Numbered from the stretch's first letter, positions 7,758 through 16,038 are shown. The stretch is DNA of 28,258 nt from Candidatus Uhrbacteria bacterium RIFOXYA2_FULL_40_9 (GCA_001791615.1 MGEY01000056.1:6971-35228), one strand, 5' to 3'. Numbers and translations are program-made. Notes: generated by a model not told the origin, from the letters alone.

Positions 7758-8012
7758 ATGAACAACAAGTTATTCGTGGGAAACATCTCTTGGGATGCTA
7801 CAAATGAGGACCTTGAAAGCCTTTTTGCAGAATTCGGAGAAGTAACCTCAGCTCGCATCGTGACCGATAAATTCTCTGGCAAAAGCCGTGGATTCGGTTT
7901 CGTTGAGATGGCAACAGAAGATCAAGCACAAGCTGCGATCAAAGCCCTTGATGGAAAAGAATTCATGGGACGCGAAATTGCTGTCAACATTGCTCGTCCA
8001 AAAGAGCAATAA
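7758..8012 (+). CDS. RRM-domain RNA-binding protein
   Basis: An 84-residue single RRM domain. RNP2 is LFVGNI (5-10) and RNP1 is KSRGFGFVEM (42-51). The aromatic residues that stack on RNA bases are present (Phe6, Phe46 and Phe48). Bacterial single-RRM proteins of this size (Rbp type) bind single-stranded RNA and are often cold-induced. An in-frame ATG lies four codons upstream at 7746, but the family normally starts right before RNP2, so I use 7758. The gene has a near-consensus promoter, a 58-nt leader and its own terminator, and its codon choice looks like that of a highly expressed gene (many AAC, GTT, CGT codons). Autoregulation through the leader is possible but unproven. Confidence 0.93.
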   Translation: MNNKLFVGNISWDATNEDLESLFAEFGEVTSARIVTDKFSGKSRGFGFVEMATEDQAQAAIKALDGKEFMGREIAVNIARPKEQ

Positions 8013-8023
8013 AGAGTAATACA

Positions 8024-8053
8024 AAAAAACCACTCGCTTGCGGGTGGTTTTTT
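8024..8053. terminator. Intrinsic terminator of the RRM gene (also serves the convergent reductase)
   Basis: A-rich arm plus CCACTCGC (about 8024-8037) pairs with GCGGGTGG plus six T (8040-8053), with one G·U pair. The A/T flanks give a U-tract on both strands. It lies between two convergent genes. Confidence 0.85.
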
Positions 8054-8063
8054 GGTTGTTGAA

Positions 8064-8789
<726 letters not shown>

Positions 8790-8869
8790 ATAGAGATATT
8801 GTAATAGTTTCTTTAATTATGACAAGCAATGAAAGAACAAAATCAATTTTTTGAATATTTAAATAAGGA

Positions 8870-8898
8870 TTGACATATAAGATTTTTCTTGATAAATT
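8870..8898 (+). promoter_or_regulatory. Promoter of the rrf2-isc operon
   Basis: TTGACA (8870-8875), 17 bp, TAAATT (8893-8898). Start of transcription would fall near 8905, giving a leader of about 15 nt to the ATG at 8920. Confidence 0.75.
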
Positions 8899-8919
8899 CC
8901 TAGCTACAAACTAGGAATT
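8895..8919. promoter_or_regulatory. Palindromic operator, probable Rrf2/IscR-type binding site
   Basis: A perfect 9-bp inverted repeat, AATTCCTAG (8895-8903) and CTAGGAATT (8911-8919), separated by seven bases. It overlaps the -10 box and start point and ends at the base before the rrf2 ATG. A dimeric repressor bound here would block transcription. Autoregulation by the adjacent Rrf2 protein is the simplest inference; a leader hairpin is the alternative. Confidence 0.7.
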
Positions 8920-9336
8920 ATGACTTCATTATTACACATGAGCACAAAAGTTCATTACGGACTGATGTTTTTGTCTCGACTTTCCTCTTGTTATCAAAAA
9001 GGAGTTTTTATTTCCTTACAAGAATTTTCGCTAGAAACAGGGTTTGTTTCTGGGGGGTATTTAGAAGAGATTGTTTGTTTGCTTCGTAAAAATAAAATAG
9101 TAAAAGCAAAGCGTGGAGCAAAAGGAGGATATCAACTCACAAAACATCCAAAAGAAATTTCAATGAAAAAAATTATTGAAGTTTTGGAAAATTCTTCAAA
9201 ACAATTGCCTTGTCAGTCAAGTCAGTGCTCTATGGGGTCCACATGCACATTGAAAAAGTTTTGGGATGAACTTCAAGAGATTCTTGATCAAAAATTAGAA
9301 GAAACAACCCTTCAAGATTTATTACTGTCTTTTTAA
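8920..9336 (+). CDS. Rrf2-family Fe-S cluster-sensing transcriptional regulator (IscR-like)
   Basis: This 138-residue winged-helix regulator carries MSTKVHYGLMFLSRL near the N-terminus (the family's LSTKxRYALxxL), the wing RGAKGGYQL (65-73), and three cysteines, Cys98, Cys103 and Cys109 (CX4CX5C), in the place where IscR binds a [2Fe-2S] cluster (CX5CX5C there). The gene leads an operon with iscS, iscU, a ferredoxin and a reductase, and has a palindrome over its promoter, so it most likely senses cluster supply and represses its own operon. ATG at 8920 lies directly after the operator; the ATG at 8938 would be nearer the usual family start. The cluster ligation is inferred from residue position. 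Confidence 0.9.
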   Translation: MTSLLHMSTKVHYGLMFLSRLSSCYQKGVFISLQEFSLETGFVSGGYLEEIVCLLRKNKIVKAKRGAKGGYQLTKHPKEISMKKIIEVLENSSKQLPCQSSQCSMGSTCTLKKFWDELQEILDQKLEETTLQDLLLSF

Positions 9337-9338
9337 GT

Positions 9339-10598
9339 ATGCCTTGTTCAATCTGTGATGCACTAATGAAAATCCAAGAGAAGGTCAAAAAACTATATTT
9401 TCGAACACAAAAGACAAACAAATTATTTGTGTATCTTGATCATGCGGCAACAACTTCTGTTGATCTTCGTGTACAAGAAGTTATGTTGTCTTTTCTTGAT
9501 CAAACATATGGAAACCCTTCAAGTTTGTATCAAAAAGGAATGGAAGCAAAACACGCGTTAGATCAAGCACGTGAACAGATTGCAAAAATACTTCATGCGA
9601 AAGAACAAGAAATTATTTTTACTTCCGGAGGAACAGAATCTGATAATCTAGCCATTTTAGGATTTGCTCGTGCGAACAAAGAAAAAGGGAAACATCTCAT
9701 TACCACAAAACTTGAGCACCATGCGGTTTTAGAGGCCATGATGCAACTTGAAAAAAACGAGGGGTTTGAGGTGACTTTTTTAGAGCCGAATAAACAGGGA
9801 TTAATCACAGCAAAACAAGTAAAGGAAGCAGTGCGTTCAGATACGATTTTGGTGAGTGTAATGTATGCAAATAATGAAGTAGGAACAATTTTTCCAATTG
9901 CAGAGATAGGAAACTTGTTGCAAAAATATCGACAAGAACATCAACAATCCTTTCCTGTATTTCACACAGATGCCTGTCAAGCAACAGGATATTTAGATCT
10001 TGATTGTGAAAAACTTCATGTTGATCTTCTTACAATCAATGGAAGTAAAATGTATGGACCAAAAGGAGTAGGAGTTTTGTTTGTGAAACAGGGGATTAAA
10101 CTACAACCTTTAATGTTTGGTGGAGGACAAGAGAGATCCCTACGTCCAGGAACAGAAAACGTGTCTGGAATTGTTGGTTTAGCAAAAGCTTTAGAGATTG
10201 CACAAAAAGAAAGACAAACAGAGTCAACAAGACAATTAGTGTTACGAGATTTTTTGATTGAGCGTATTCTTTCTACGATTCCAAAAACGCGTTTGAATGG
10301 GCATACCACAGAGCGTTTACCAAATAATGTCAACATCTCTTTTGAGGGAATTGAAGGAGAAGCCCTTTTACTTTATCTTGATCATGAAGGAATTGCCGTT
10401 TCAACAGGATCTGCCTGCACAAGTCAATCTCTTGAACCCAGTCATGTGCTTACGGCCCTTGGATTACCTCACGAACAAGCACATAGTTCCATTCGTTTTA
10501 CACTTGGTCGATCTACCACACAAAAAGATCTTGAATTTGTTTTGTCTGTTTTGCCACAAGTTGTAAAAAAATTACGTTCTCTAAGCCCTCTTGCTTAA
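9339..10598 (+). CDS. iscS: Cysteine desulfurase IscS/NifS
   Basis: This PLP enzyme takes sulfur from cysteine and hands it to scaffold IscU. The family start YLDHAATT is at 32-39. Key residues are visible: His127 (LEHHAV), Asp211 and Gln214 (HTDACQ), the PLP lysine Lys237 in NGSKMYGPKG, and the persulfide Cys360 in VSTGSACTS. A GxERSLRPGTEN segment is also present. The N-terminus has about 30 extra residues, including CSIC (3-6), not found in typical IscS. The ATG sits two bases after the rrf2 stop (TAAGTATG), like other junctions here, so I keep it, but ATG at 9366 or GTG at 9429 are alternatives. IscU follows after one base. Confidence 0.95.
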   Translation: MPCSICDALMKIQEKVKKLYFRTQKTNKLFVYLDHAATTSVDLRVQEVMLSFLDQTYGNPSSLYQKGMEAKHALDQAREQIAKILHAKEQEIIFTSGGTESDNLAILGFARANKEKGKHLITTKLEHHAVLEAMMQLEKNEGFEVTFLEPNKQGLITAKQVKEAVRSDTILVSVMYANNEVGTIFPIAEIGNLLQKYRQEHQQSFPVFHTDACQATGYLDLDCEKLHVDLLTINGSKMYGPKGVGVLFVKQGIKLQPLMFGGGQERSLRPGTENVSGIVGLAKALEIAQKERQTESTRQLVLRDFLIERILSTIPKTRLNGHTTERLPNNVNISFEGIEGEALLLYLDHEGIAVSTGSACTSQSLEPSHVLTALGLPHEQAHSSIRFTLGRSTTQKDLEFVLSVLPQVVKKLRSLSPLA

Positions 10599-10599
10599 T

Positions 10600-11049
10600 A
10601 TGAATACTTCCACACATTCTATAGGTGATGTCACAAGTTGTGATCATTCTCAATCTTGGGTCTATACTGATGTCGTGAAAGATCATTTTTTTCATCCACG
10701 AAATTTTGTTCAAGATGAAGAAGAAGTAAATATATTTGAGGGACATGGGCAATATGGATCTCCTGCTTGTGGAGATGAAATGCATGTTTGGATTAAAGTA
10801 GATCCAGATTCAAAAAGAATCACAGATTTCAAATGGAGAACATTTGGTTGTGCAAGTGCGATTGCGGCAACTTCTATTGCTTCAGAAATTGTATTAGAAA
10901 ATGGAGGAATGACGATTGAAGAAGCAAAACATCTTAAACCTCAAACGATTATTGAACGGCTTGGAGGATTACCAAATCGAAAAATTCATTGTTCTGTTCT
11001 TTGTGATAAAGCTTTGTTAAAAGCCATTGAAGATTACGAGAATCGTTGA
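10600..11049 (+). CDS. iscU: Fe-S cluster assembly scaffold IscU
   Basis: The 149-residue protein is the scaffold on which [2Fe-2S] clusters are built. The ligands are all visible: Cys57 and Asp59 in GSPACGDEM, Cys84 in FGCASAIA, and Cys131 in RKIHCSVL next to His130. LPNRK (125-129) stands where the IscU LPPVK motif, recognised by the HscA chaperone, lies; its two middle residues differ. The first 20 residues form an extra N-terminal tail before VYTDVVKDHFFHPRNF, and include Cys14. ATG starts one base after the iscS stop (TAATATG); an in-frame TTG at 10591 is not needed. No hscA/hscB or iscA genes are next to it. Confidence 0.94.
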   Translation: MNTSTHSIGDVTSCDHSQSWVYTDVVKDHFFHPRNFVQDEEEVNIFEGHGQYGSPACGDEMHVWIKVDPDSKRITDFKWRTFGCASAIAATSIASEIVLENGGMTIEEAKHLKPQTIIERLGGLPNRKIHCSVLCDKALLKAIEDYENR

Positions 11050-11097
11050 TAAATACATTGTTTTTTGATATCTTATGGTCATTCATTAATCATTTTT

Positions 11098-11367
11098 ATG
11101 CCAAAAATTACAATCAAAGTTGATCCAGACCTTTGTATTGGTGCAGCATCTTGCGTGACCGTTGCTCCAGACACCTTTCGTCTTAATGAGGAGAATAAAG
11201 CGTTTGTTCTCGATCATGGAGAAGAGCCACGTGGACCTGTTTATGAGAGAACCATTGATGTCACAGAAGAAGAAAAAGAAACCATTCTTCTTTCTGCACA
11301 ATCTTGTCCAACTCTTGCGGTCTTTTTGTTTGATGAACAAGGAAATCAATTTTTTCCTGAAGTCTAA
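11098..11367 (+). CDS. Single-cluster ferredoxin with three cysteines (probable [3Fe-4S] type)
   Basis: The 89-residue protein has Cys13 and Cys19 in CIGAASC and Cys70 in SCPTLAVF. In classical ferredoxins the motif is CxxCxxC; here the middle Cys is Ala16, as in CxxAxxC [3Fe-4S] ferredoxins that serve P450 and related oxidoreductases. The FRLNEENKAFVL segment following the first motif is also typical. It lies between iscU and an FAD reductase, so it likely carries electrons for cluster assembly. The frame runs upstream to a TTG at 11065, but KITIKVDPDLC is the normal beginning, so ATG 11098 is used. The 48-bp gap after iscU is the longest in the operon. The cluster type is inferred from the missing Cys. 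Confidence 0.85.
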   Translation: MPKITIKVDPDLCIGAASCVTVAPDTFRLNEENKAFVLDHGEEPRGPVYERTIDVTEEEKETILLSAQSCPTLAVFLFDEQGNQFFPEV

Positions 11368-11368
11368 T

Positions 11369-12577
11369 ATGCGTTATGTGATTGTTGGTGCTGGTATTGC
11401 AGGAACAACAGCTGCAGAGGAATTACGTAAACTTGATCCAACATCAGACATCATTCTTTTAAGTGAAGAACAACACCCCGTCTATTCTCGGGTGCTGTTA
11501 GCTTCCTATCTTATGGGGAAAACCTCTCGAGAAAAACTATTTCTCAAAAAAGAATCATGGTATGAAGATCAAAAGATTGAATGGATAAGAGGAGTTGTTG
11601 TTGATGTTCTTGATTCGGTAAATAAATTTGTTCGTATTTCTGATGGAAGAGAAATTCCTTATGATAAGTTGCTTCTGACCACAGGATGTCAACCACATCT
11701 TTTAGAAGAAGACGTTCGTGGAATTATTTATCTTCGCACCCTTGATGATGCTGATCACCTTCTCCAACTTTTTTCTGAACAAGGAAAAGAGGCAAAAGGA
11801 ATTATTTATGGAGGAGGATTTATTGCAAGCGAGTATCTTAATACGTTTGCTCATTATCATATTCCAACCACGATTGCTTTTCGTGGGCCTTATTTTTGGT
11901 CACGTGTTCTCGATAAAGCAAGCGGGGAATTAATCAATCAACATCTTTTTGAAAAACAGGTAACCGTTGTGCCTGATGTTGAAGTAGAAAAGATCTTGGG
12001 AGATAAACAGTTTGAAGCAGTAAAAACAACAAAGGGAATTTTTTCAGGAACACTTTTAGCTGTTGGAATTGGGACAGATCCAGAGTTGTCTTTGTTTAAA
12101 CAAATTAATTTTAAAACAGGAAAAGGAGTAAGGGTTAACGCATCCATGCAAACGTCTCAGGCAGACATTTTTGCTGCAGGAGATGTGGCGGAGTTTGAGG
12201 ATGTAATTGTGGGACGTCCACTTGTTGCGCGTACATGGATGAATGCTGTGCTTCAAGCACGCGTGGCTGCAAAGAATATGGCAGGAGGAACAGAAACATT
12301 TCACAGTGTTTCTTCTTATGCGATGAACATTCTTGGTCTTGAGGTTATTTTTGTTGGAGATACTTCACGCGAGCATGCGGAGGAGATTGTATTGCGTGGT
12401 TCAAAAAAAGAAAGGGGAATTACACAGTTATTTATTAGGAAGAATAAACTTGTTGGCGCTACAATTGTGAATCGAACTATTGATCGTGTTCCAATCATGA
12501 AGTTGATTCAGGAACAAAAAGATGTTCATGAATTAAAAAAGAACTGGGAAGATACAACACAATCTTTCGAAGGATAA
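11369..12577 (+). CDS. FAD-dependent NAD(P)H:ferredoxin/rubredoxin reductase-like oxidoreductase
   Basis: This protein has two Rossmann domains. The FAD site is VIVGAGIAGTTAAEEL (4-19), the NAD(P)H site is at GIIYGGGFIASEYL, and the distal FAD motif is IFAAGDVAEFED. The family passes electrons from NAD(P)H to ferredoxin, rubredoxin or similar small carriers. PVYSRVLLASYL resembles the PYSRxxLP-type segment of NirB-like and rubredoxin reductases. Being directly after the ferredoxin stop (TAATATG), it should be the ferredoxin's reductase. The open frame extends to 11162 but overlaps the ferredoxin in another frame, so ATG 11369 is the start (402 residues). The physiological partner is inferred from gene order only. 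A terminator closes the operon. Confidence 0.88.
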   Translation: MRYVIVGAGIAGTTAAEELRKLDPTSDIILLSEEQHPVYSRVLLASYLMGKTSREKLFLKKESWYEDQKIEWIRGVVVDVLDSVNKFVRISDGREIPYDKLLLTTGCQPHLLEEDVRGIIYLRTLDDADHLLQLFSEQGKEAKGIIYGGGFIASEYLNTFAHYHIPTTIAFRGPYFWSRVLDKASGELINQHLFEKQVTVVPDVEVEKILGDKQFEAVKTTKGIFSGTLLAVGIGTDPELSLFKQINFKTGKGVRVNASMQTSQADIFAAGDVAEFEDVIVGRPLVARTWMNAVLQARVAAKNMAGGTETFHSVSSYAMNILGLEVIFVGDTSREHAEEIVLRGSKKERGITQLFIRKNKLVGATIVNRTIDRVPIMKLIQEQKDVHELKKNWEDTTQSFEG

Positions 12578-12578
12578 T

Positions 12579-12610
12579 AAAAACCGACCACGTTACAAAG
12601 GTCGGTTTTT
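12579..12610 (+). terminator. Intrinsic terminator of the rrf2-isc operon
   Basis: An 11-bp perfect stem (12579-12589 with 12600-12610) has a 10-nt loop and a T5 tail, right after tandem TAA stops. Confidence 0.9.
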
Positions 12611-12621
12611 GAATAGATTGA

Positions 12622-12650
12622 TTGACAATCAGAGCTTTCCATGATAAAAC
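12622..12650 (+). promoter_or_regulatory. Probable promoter of the 813-aa membrane protein gene
   Basis: TTGACA (12622-12627), 17 bp, TAAAAC (12645-12650). The -10 is weak. The leader would be about 100 nt and is C/A-rich with repeated ACCACC before the SD. Confidence 0.5.
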
Positions 12651-12760
12651 ATTACGTCTTTTGTGTGCGGAAAACACGCGCAAAATAGGCGATTTATTGT
12701 CCTTTTCAACAAAACCACCACTACCACCACCTTGCGGCACAGGCTGCACACGGAGGAAAT

Positions 12761-15202
12761 ATGGCTAACCCCATTATTGATCTGTTGACCGGAGATGTTG
12801 GACGTCAATCCATCGAAGCTGCTGCAACAGAAGTTTCGACTCACGTGGCTTCTAGTGAGTCTGCAAAGAATATTGCCAGGCAGGTTCTGAAGAGGATTCC
12901 GGGGATGACAGGATTTCTTTCTGCTCTTCCTCGTGATAACACTTTCTATGAGATGCTTGGTATTGGTCTTTCTCCGTTTGTTTCTGTGATCGCAAATTCG
13001 ATTTTTCCTGGAAGCACCAATCCCAATGTGATTCGCGCGCGTGAACTTATTGTAAAGATTGGTCCTCATCTTGCAACGGCAGCAGGCCGTGGAATCGGGA
13101 ATTCCGTTGAGTATGAATCTATGATTGATGAAATGGTTGATGATGTTGATGCAGGTCGCGCACCAAGGATTCTTACAGGAACTGATGGCAATGCTGTTGC
13201 AATGGGGGCCTGGAGTCCTTATTGTGATGATCGCAGTTACCATGTGGTCATTCCGAATGATTCAAAGAATGAAGAGGATCGCAAGAAGACTCCGTGGATC
13301 ATTTTTTGTGGAAACTACCTGCGGACCAAACAGTGCCATGGGGCTGGTTGGATTGAACTCATCATGCCTCAGGATTGGTTTGTGAATCATGGATTCCGTC
13401 AGGCAAGTTGTTGTGGCGAACTAGCCGGATTGGTGTCTCAAAGTATTACTGATGGAGTTCCTTCGAGTAAATTCATGTTGTTTGATGATCACGGTCGAGA
13501 TGTTTTGGATGCATTCACGCGAACTATGAAGACCAAGAATTGGGTAGAAGAAGAGCGTGGCATTGATTATGGTAAGGAGATCATGGAGAATGCTGATCCT
13601 CTTGCTTGGAATCATTTTGCTCTCGGAATTACAATCACTCGGTCTGGAACATTGTCTAAAAAGGATTATGAAGATGTAATTTCCTGGGTGCGTATTTTTG
13701 CTAAGGGGACTCTTGAATTCTGGGATAAGGTTCTTCAGGGTTCTACACGTCTGTTTTTGTTCTTGAAAACCAAGAGCATGAGACTTAAGACTTGGCAGAA
13801 GATTACGGCTATTGTGATCGCTGTTCTTGTGGCTCTTACCAGCGGTTTGTTCAGCAGTTTGATTGTTTCTTCTTTCTTCCTTTTGTTTGCAGGTTCGATT
13901 CTTGGATTTGTGATTGCTGCAACCGTACCAGCTCTGAGTCCTGTGTGGGGTCCAGGTTTGATGGCGCTTTCCTTGGCATTTCTGTTTCTTTGTCGGATTC
14001 CTTGGGTTTCAGTTCAGAAGACCGTCAACAGTGTGATGAAGAAATTGCCGTTTGGATGGGATCCTGTGCGATGGATGAAGGATGTTGGAGACGAGGTTTT
14101 TGCATTCTTTGCTTTGGCTTCTTGGCTCTTCCTGTGGCTTCACATCTTCTTTGCTCCGCTTGCTCCGCGTATTGCCCTTTGGCTGATTTTCCTGATTACG
14201 GCTGGGTATCGGCATTATGCGAAGCGTTCTGGTCATTTGCAGTGGATTTGGGATTTGGATTTTGGAACTTCCAAGACGTTCCGAGTTTTGACAACGGCTC
14301 ATTTAGTTGGAATTCTGGTTCTTGCCTTTGTTGGATGGGTAAGTGTTCCTGTAAAGGAAGTTCAAATTGAGGTGATGACTGTTCAGCTTGAAGATGCGAC
14401 AGGTCATATCCAGCGTCAGGCAGATGTTCCTCTGATTGAAACTCCACAGATGAGTTATTTTCTTGCGGAAGATGTGCTTGGATCGCTTGCTTCTCAACAG
14501 TATACTTCTGGGGTGATGCCTCTAGTGCTTTCTTCTGGAGCAAGATTCAATCTTCCTGGGTATAGCGTTCAGGCGAAAAAGCAAGGAAGTGGAAATGCAA
14601 CGTACAAGATGGCTACAGCTCCTCGGGTTTTTGTATGGGAGTATGTGGAAGCAGTAAATGGTCCCAAGGAGTTGGATAGTGCGGAAGCGATTTTTGGTCG
14701 TATAGATGCTCTTGAGGCACAACGTGTAGAAAAGTTGAATCCTGAAAAGAGTAGTGCAAAGTGCTTGGATCGGCCAGCTGTACGTTGGATCCTCTCTGCA
14801 CTGATGATTCCACTTGTTCTGATTTCATGGTATTTGCTTCGTAACTTCGTAGAAGTGTCTAAGACTCGGTACAAAGATGGAACGACCATTGTAGCTGATG
14901 ATAAGAGTGGAATTGCGCGTGCACTGATTGCGATTCTTCCTGCCCTGTTCCTGATTTGGTTGTGGTGGGGGCCGGCAACGACTTCACTACATGACTGGTG
15001 GCACAATGATGATAAGCCAACAGCAGATGTTCCGGTATTGTCTGTGGCTCCACAACTGAGGGATGTACGGATTTTTTCTCCGACTACGAATGTAACCAGA
15101 GGAACTGTTCAGAAGAAAGTTGATCCCGCGTTCCTTGATACTTGTAAGAAAAGTAGCCCAAAGGGTCGGAAGGCCCTGGGGTGTCCTACGATGCTTGAGT
15201 AA
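12761..15202 (+). CDS. Large multipass membrane protein of unknown function (compositionally distinct)
   Basis: I do not recognise this 813-residue protein. Residues 1-340 look soluble, with a Cys-containing region (WSPYCDD, FCGNYLRTKQC, ASCCGEL at about 151-220). About eight membrane helices follow: three between 345 and 420, two in the next hundred residues, one before VSVPVKEVQ, and two near the C-terminus. An extracytoplasmic domain of some 130 residues lies between the sixth and seventh helices, and the tail ends in a short Cys-bearing segment (LDTCKKSS ... GCPTMLE). It starts from ATG 12761 with a clear SD (GGAGG, 12752-12756), unlike resident genes. Codon use is more GC-rich than neighbours, with frequent GGT, CTG and AAG. 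It has its own promoter and terminator. The signs of transfer are good, the function open. Confidence 0.85.
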   Translation: MANPIIDLLTGDVGRQSIEAAATEVSTHVASSESAKNIARQVLKRIPGMTGFLSALPRDNTFYEMLGIGLSPFVSVIANSIFPGSTNPNVIRARELIVKIGPHLATAAGRGIGNSVEYESMIDEMVDDVDAGRAPRILTGTDGNAVAMGAWSPYCDDRSYHVVIPNDSKNEEDRKKTPWIIFCGNYLRTKQCHGAGWIELIMPQDWFVNHGFRQASCCGELAGLVSQSITDGVPSSKFMLFDDHGRDVLDAFTRTMKTKNWVEEERGIDYGKEIMENADPLAWNHFALGITITRSGTLSKKDYEDVISWVRIFAKGTLEFWDKVLQGSTRLFLFLKTKSMRLKTWQKITAIVIAVLVALTSGLFSSLIVSSFFLLFAGSILGFVIAATVPALSPVWGPGLMALSLAFLFLCRIPWVSVQKTVNSVMKKLPFGWDPVRWMKDVGDEVFAFFALASWLFLWLHIFFAPLAPRIALWLIFLITAGYRHYAKRSGHLQWIWDLDFGTSKTFRVLTTAHLVGILVLAFVGWVSVPVKEVQIEVMTVQLEDATGHIQRQADVPLIETPQMSYFLAEDVLGSLASQQYTSGVMPLVLSSGARFNLPGYSVQAKKQGSGNATYKMATAPRVFVWEYVEAVNGPKELDSAEAIFGRIDALEAQRVEKLNPEKSSAKCLDRPAVRWILSALMIPLVLISWYLLRNFVEVSKTRYKDGTTIVADDKSGIARALIAILPALFLIWLWWGPATTSLHDWWHNDDKPTADVPVLSVAPQLRDVRIFSPTTNVTRGTVQKKVDPAFLDTCKKSSPKGRKALGCPTMLE

Positions 15203-15212
15203 CATGTTAGTT

Positions 15213-15242
15213 CCTCTCTGATTTTCAGAGAGGATTTTTTTT
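15213..15242 (+). terminator. Intrinsic terminator after the 813-aa gene
   Basis: CCTCTCTG (15213-15220) pairs with CAGAGAGG (15226-15233) across an ATTTT loop, then an eight-T run. It begins ten bases after the TAA stop. Confidence 0.92.
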
Positions 15243-15247
15243 AGGTC

Positions 15248-15288
15248 GTACGTAACCCGGTTACGTACCGCCTAACCGGGTTACGTAC
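15248..15288. repeat. Perfect 16-bp inverted repeat between foreign-type genes
   Basis: Bases 15248-15263 and 15273-15288 are exact reverse complements separated by nine bases. Each arm itself contains a near-palindromic core, CGTAACCCGGTTACG type, so the element can be read as two adjacent operator half-pairs. No T-run follows. It lies 44 bp upstream of the next -35 box, so an operator or a recombination site is more likely than a terminator. Confidence 0.8.
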
Positions 15289-15331
15289 TGAAAGCATCTG
15301 CTAAAATTAGCCAAAAAATATCTTGAATCCA

Positions 15332-15360
15332 TTGACAAAAACGTGATTTTGTGCTATGAT
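15332..15360 (+). promoter_or_regulatory. Near-consensus sigma70-type promoter of the lipoprotein gene
   Basis: TTGACA (15332-15337), 17 bp, TATGAT (15355-15360). The predicted start near 15367 gives a leader of about 130 nt. Confidence 0.8.
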
Positions 15361-15395
15361 TAGCCGTTAATGCTAAATAGGATTAGTTGAAAATT

Positions 15396-15475
15396 ACAAG
15401 AAAAGACACAAGTTATTTTGTCTTTTCTTGTCCTTTCCAATTCCATCCGATTCGGCAACCCACAGTGGGGTTGCC
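15396..15475 (+). promoter_or_regulatory. Leader with two hairpins upstream of the lipoprotein gene
   Basis: The first stem is 12 bp and perfect (15396-15407 with 15420-15431, 12-nt loop). The second is GGCAACCC (15454-15461) with GGGTTGCC (15468-15475). The SD (AAGGAG, 15488-15493) follows 12 bases later. The pair could be an attenuator or stabilising leader; no known riboswitch class is recognised. Confidence 0.5.
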
Positions 15476-15498
15476 CTACACCACCCAAGGAGAACCCA

Positions 15499-15957
15499 AT
15501 GCGACGCATCTCTTACCTTTTGATTTTTGCTCTTACCTCTTGCATTTCCCGCCATGTGTCCGTGAGTCTCACGGAACACGGTGGTTACACAGTCGAAGGC
15601 AATGTATCGACCGGAAGGATTGTGGATGTGGTGTACGCGCAGACCGCGCGAACCACGCTCGACAGCGCCTTGGAACGCGGAGTCCCTGCCCATGTGCGGG
15701 ATCCGGTTTCTGGGACTGAACTTTCTGTAGGCGGAGATCAGCCATTTATGTATGGCTGGGGTACAAGCCCCTACGGATCCTATGGTCGAAATGATAGGGA
15801 CCTTATGGCGATCGCGACCTCGGAGGCAGCACTCAACGCTGCCATCACCCGAGGAGAGCGACCACGTGATTCGCCCGAGGTCAAGCGCGAGGAGTACGAT
15901 GCCCTGGAAGGGGATCTGCGTGCCTTGCAGACCCTTGTCGGATCCATGCACGAATAG
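15499..15957 (+). CDS. Small putative lipoprotein, GC-rich, unknown function
   Basis: The 152-residue product has a signal peptide ending in a lipobox (ISYLLIFALTSC, Cys14), so it is probably lipid-anchored. The mature part has no motif I recognise. It contains a Gly/Tyr-rich patch (MYGWGTSPYGSYG) and a C-terminal charged helix. Start ATG 15499 follows an SD, AAGGAG. The reading frame is strikingly GC-rich with GCC, CGC, GAC and CTC codons in an AT-rich genome. The next gene, also GC-rich, begins 81 bases on without a terminator between, so both are likely one transcript. Origin by transfer from a GC-rich donor is likely. Confidence 0.7.
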   Translation: MRRISYLLIFALTSCISRHVSVSLTEHGGYTVEGNVSTGRIVDVVYAQTARTTLDSALERGVPAHVRDPVSGTELSVGGDQPFMYGWGTSPYGSYGRNDRDLMAIATSEAALNAAITRGERPRDSPEVKREEYDALEGDLRALQTLVGSMHE

Positions 15958-16038
15958 TCTGGCCGGGTTGAGGGGTTCTTGATCCGGCTGTTCACCCATT
16001 TCGGTCGGAAGACCAACCCCCCAAACCCAGGAGTTCCC

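Noticed and set aside
12629..13243. 204-residue frame on minus
   Set aside because: It lies antisense to the 813-aa gene, which has an SD, helices and coherent codon use; the minus frame has no recognisable domain.
14009..14543. Minus frames inside the 813-aa gene
   Set aside because: Antisense shadows, with low-complexity Gln/Pro content from complementing the membrane-protein codons.
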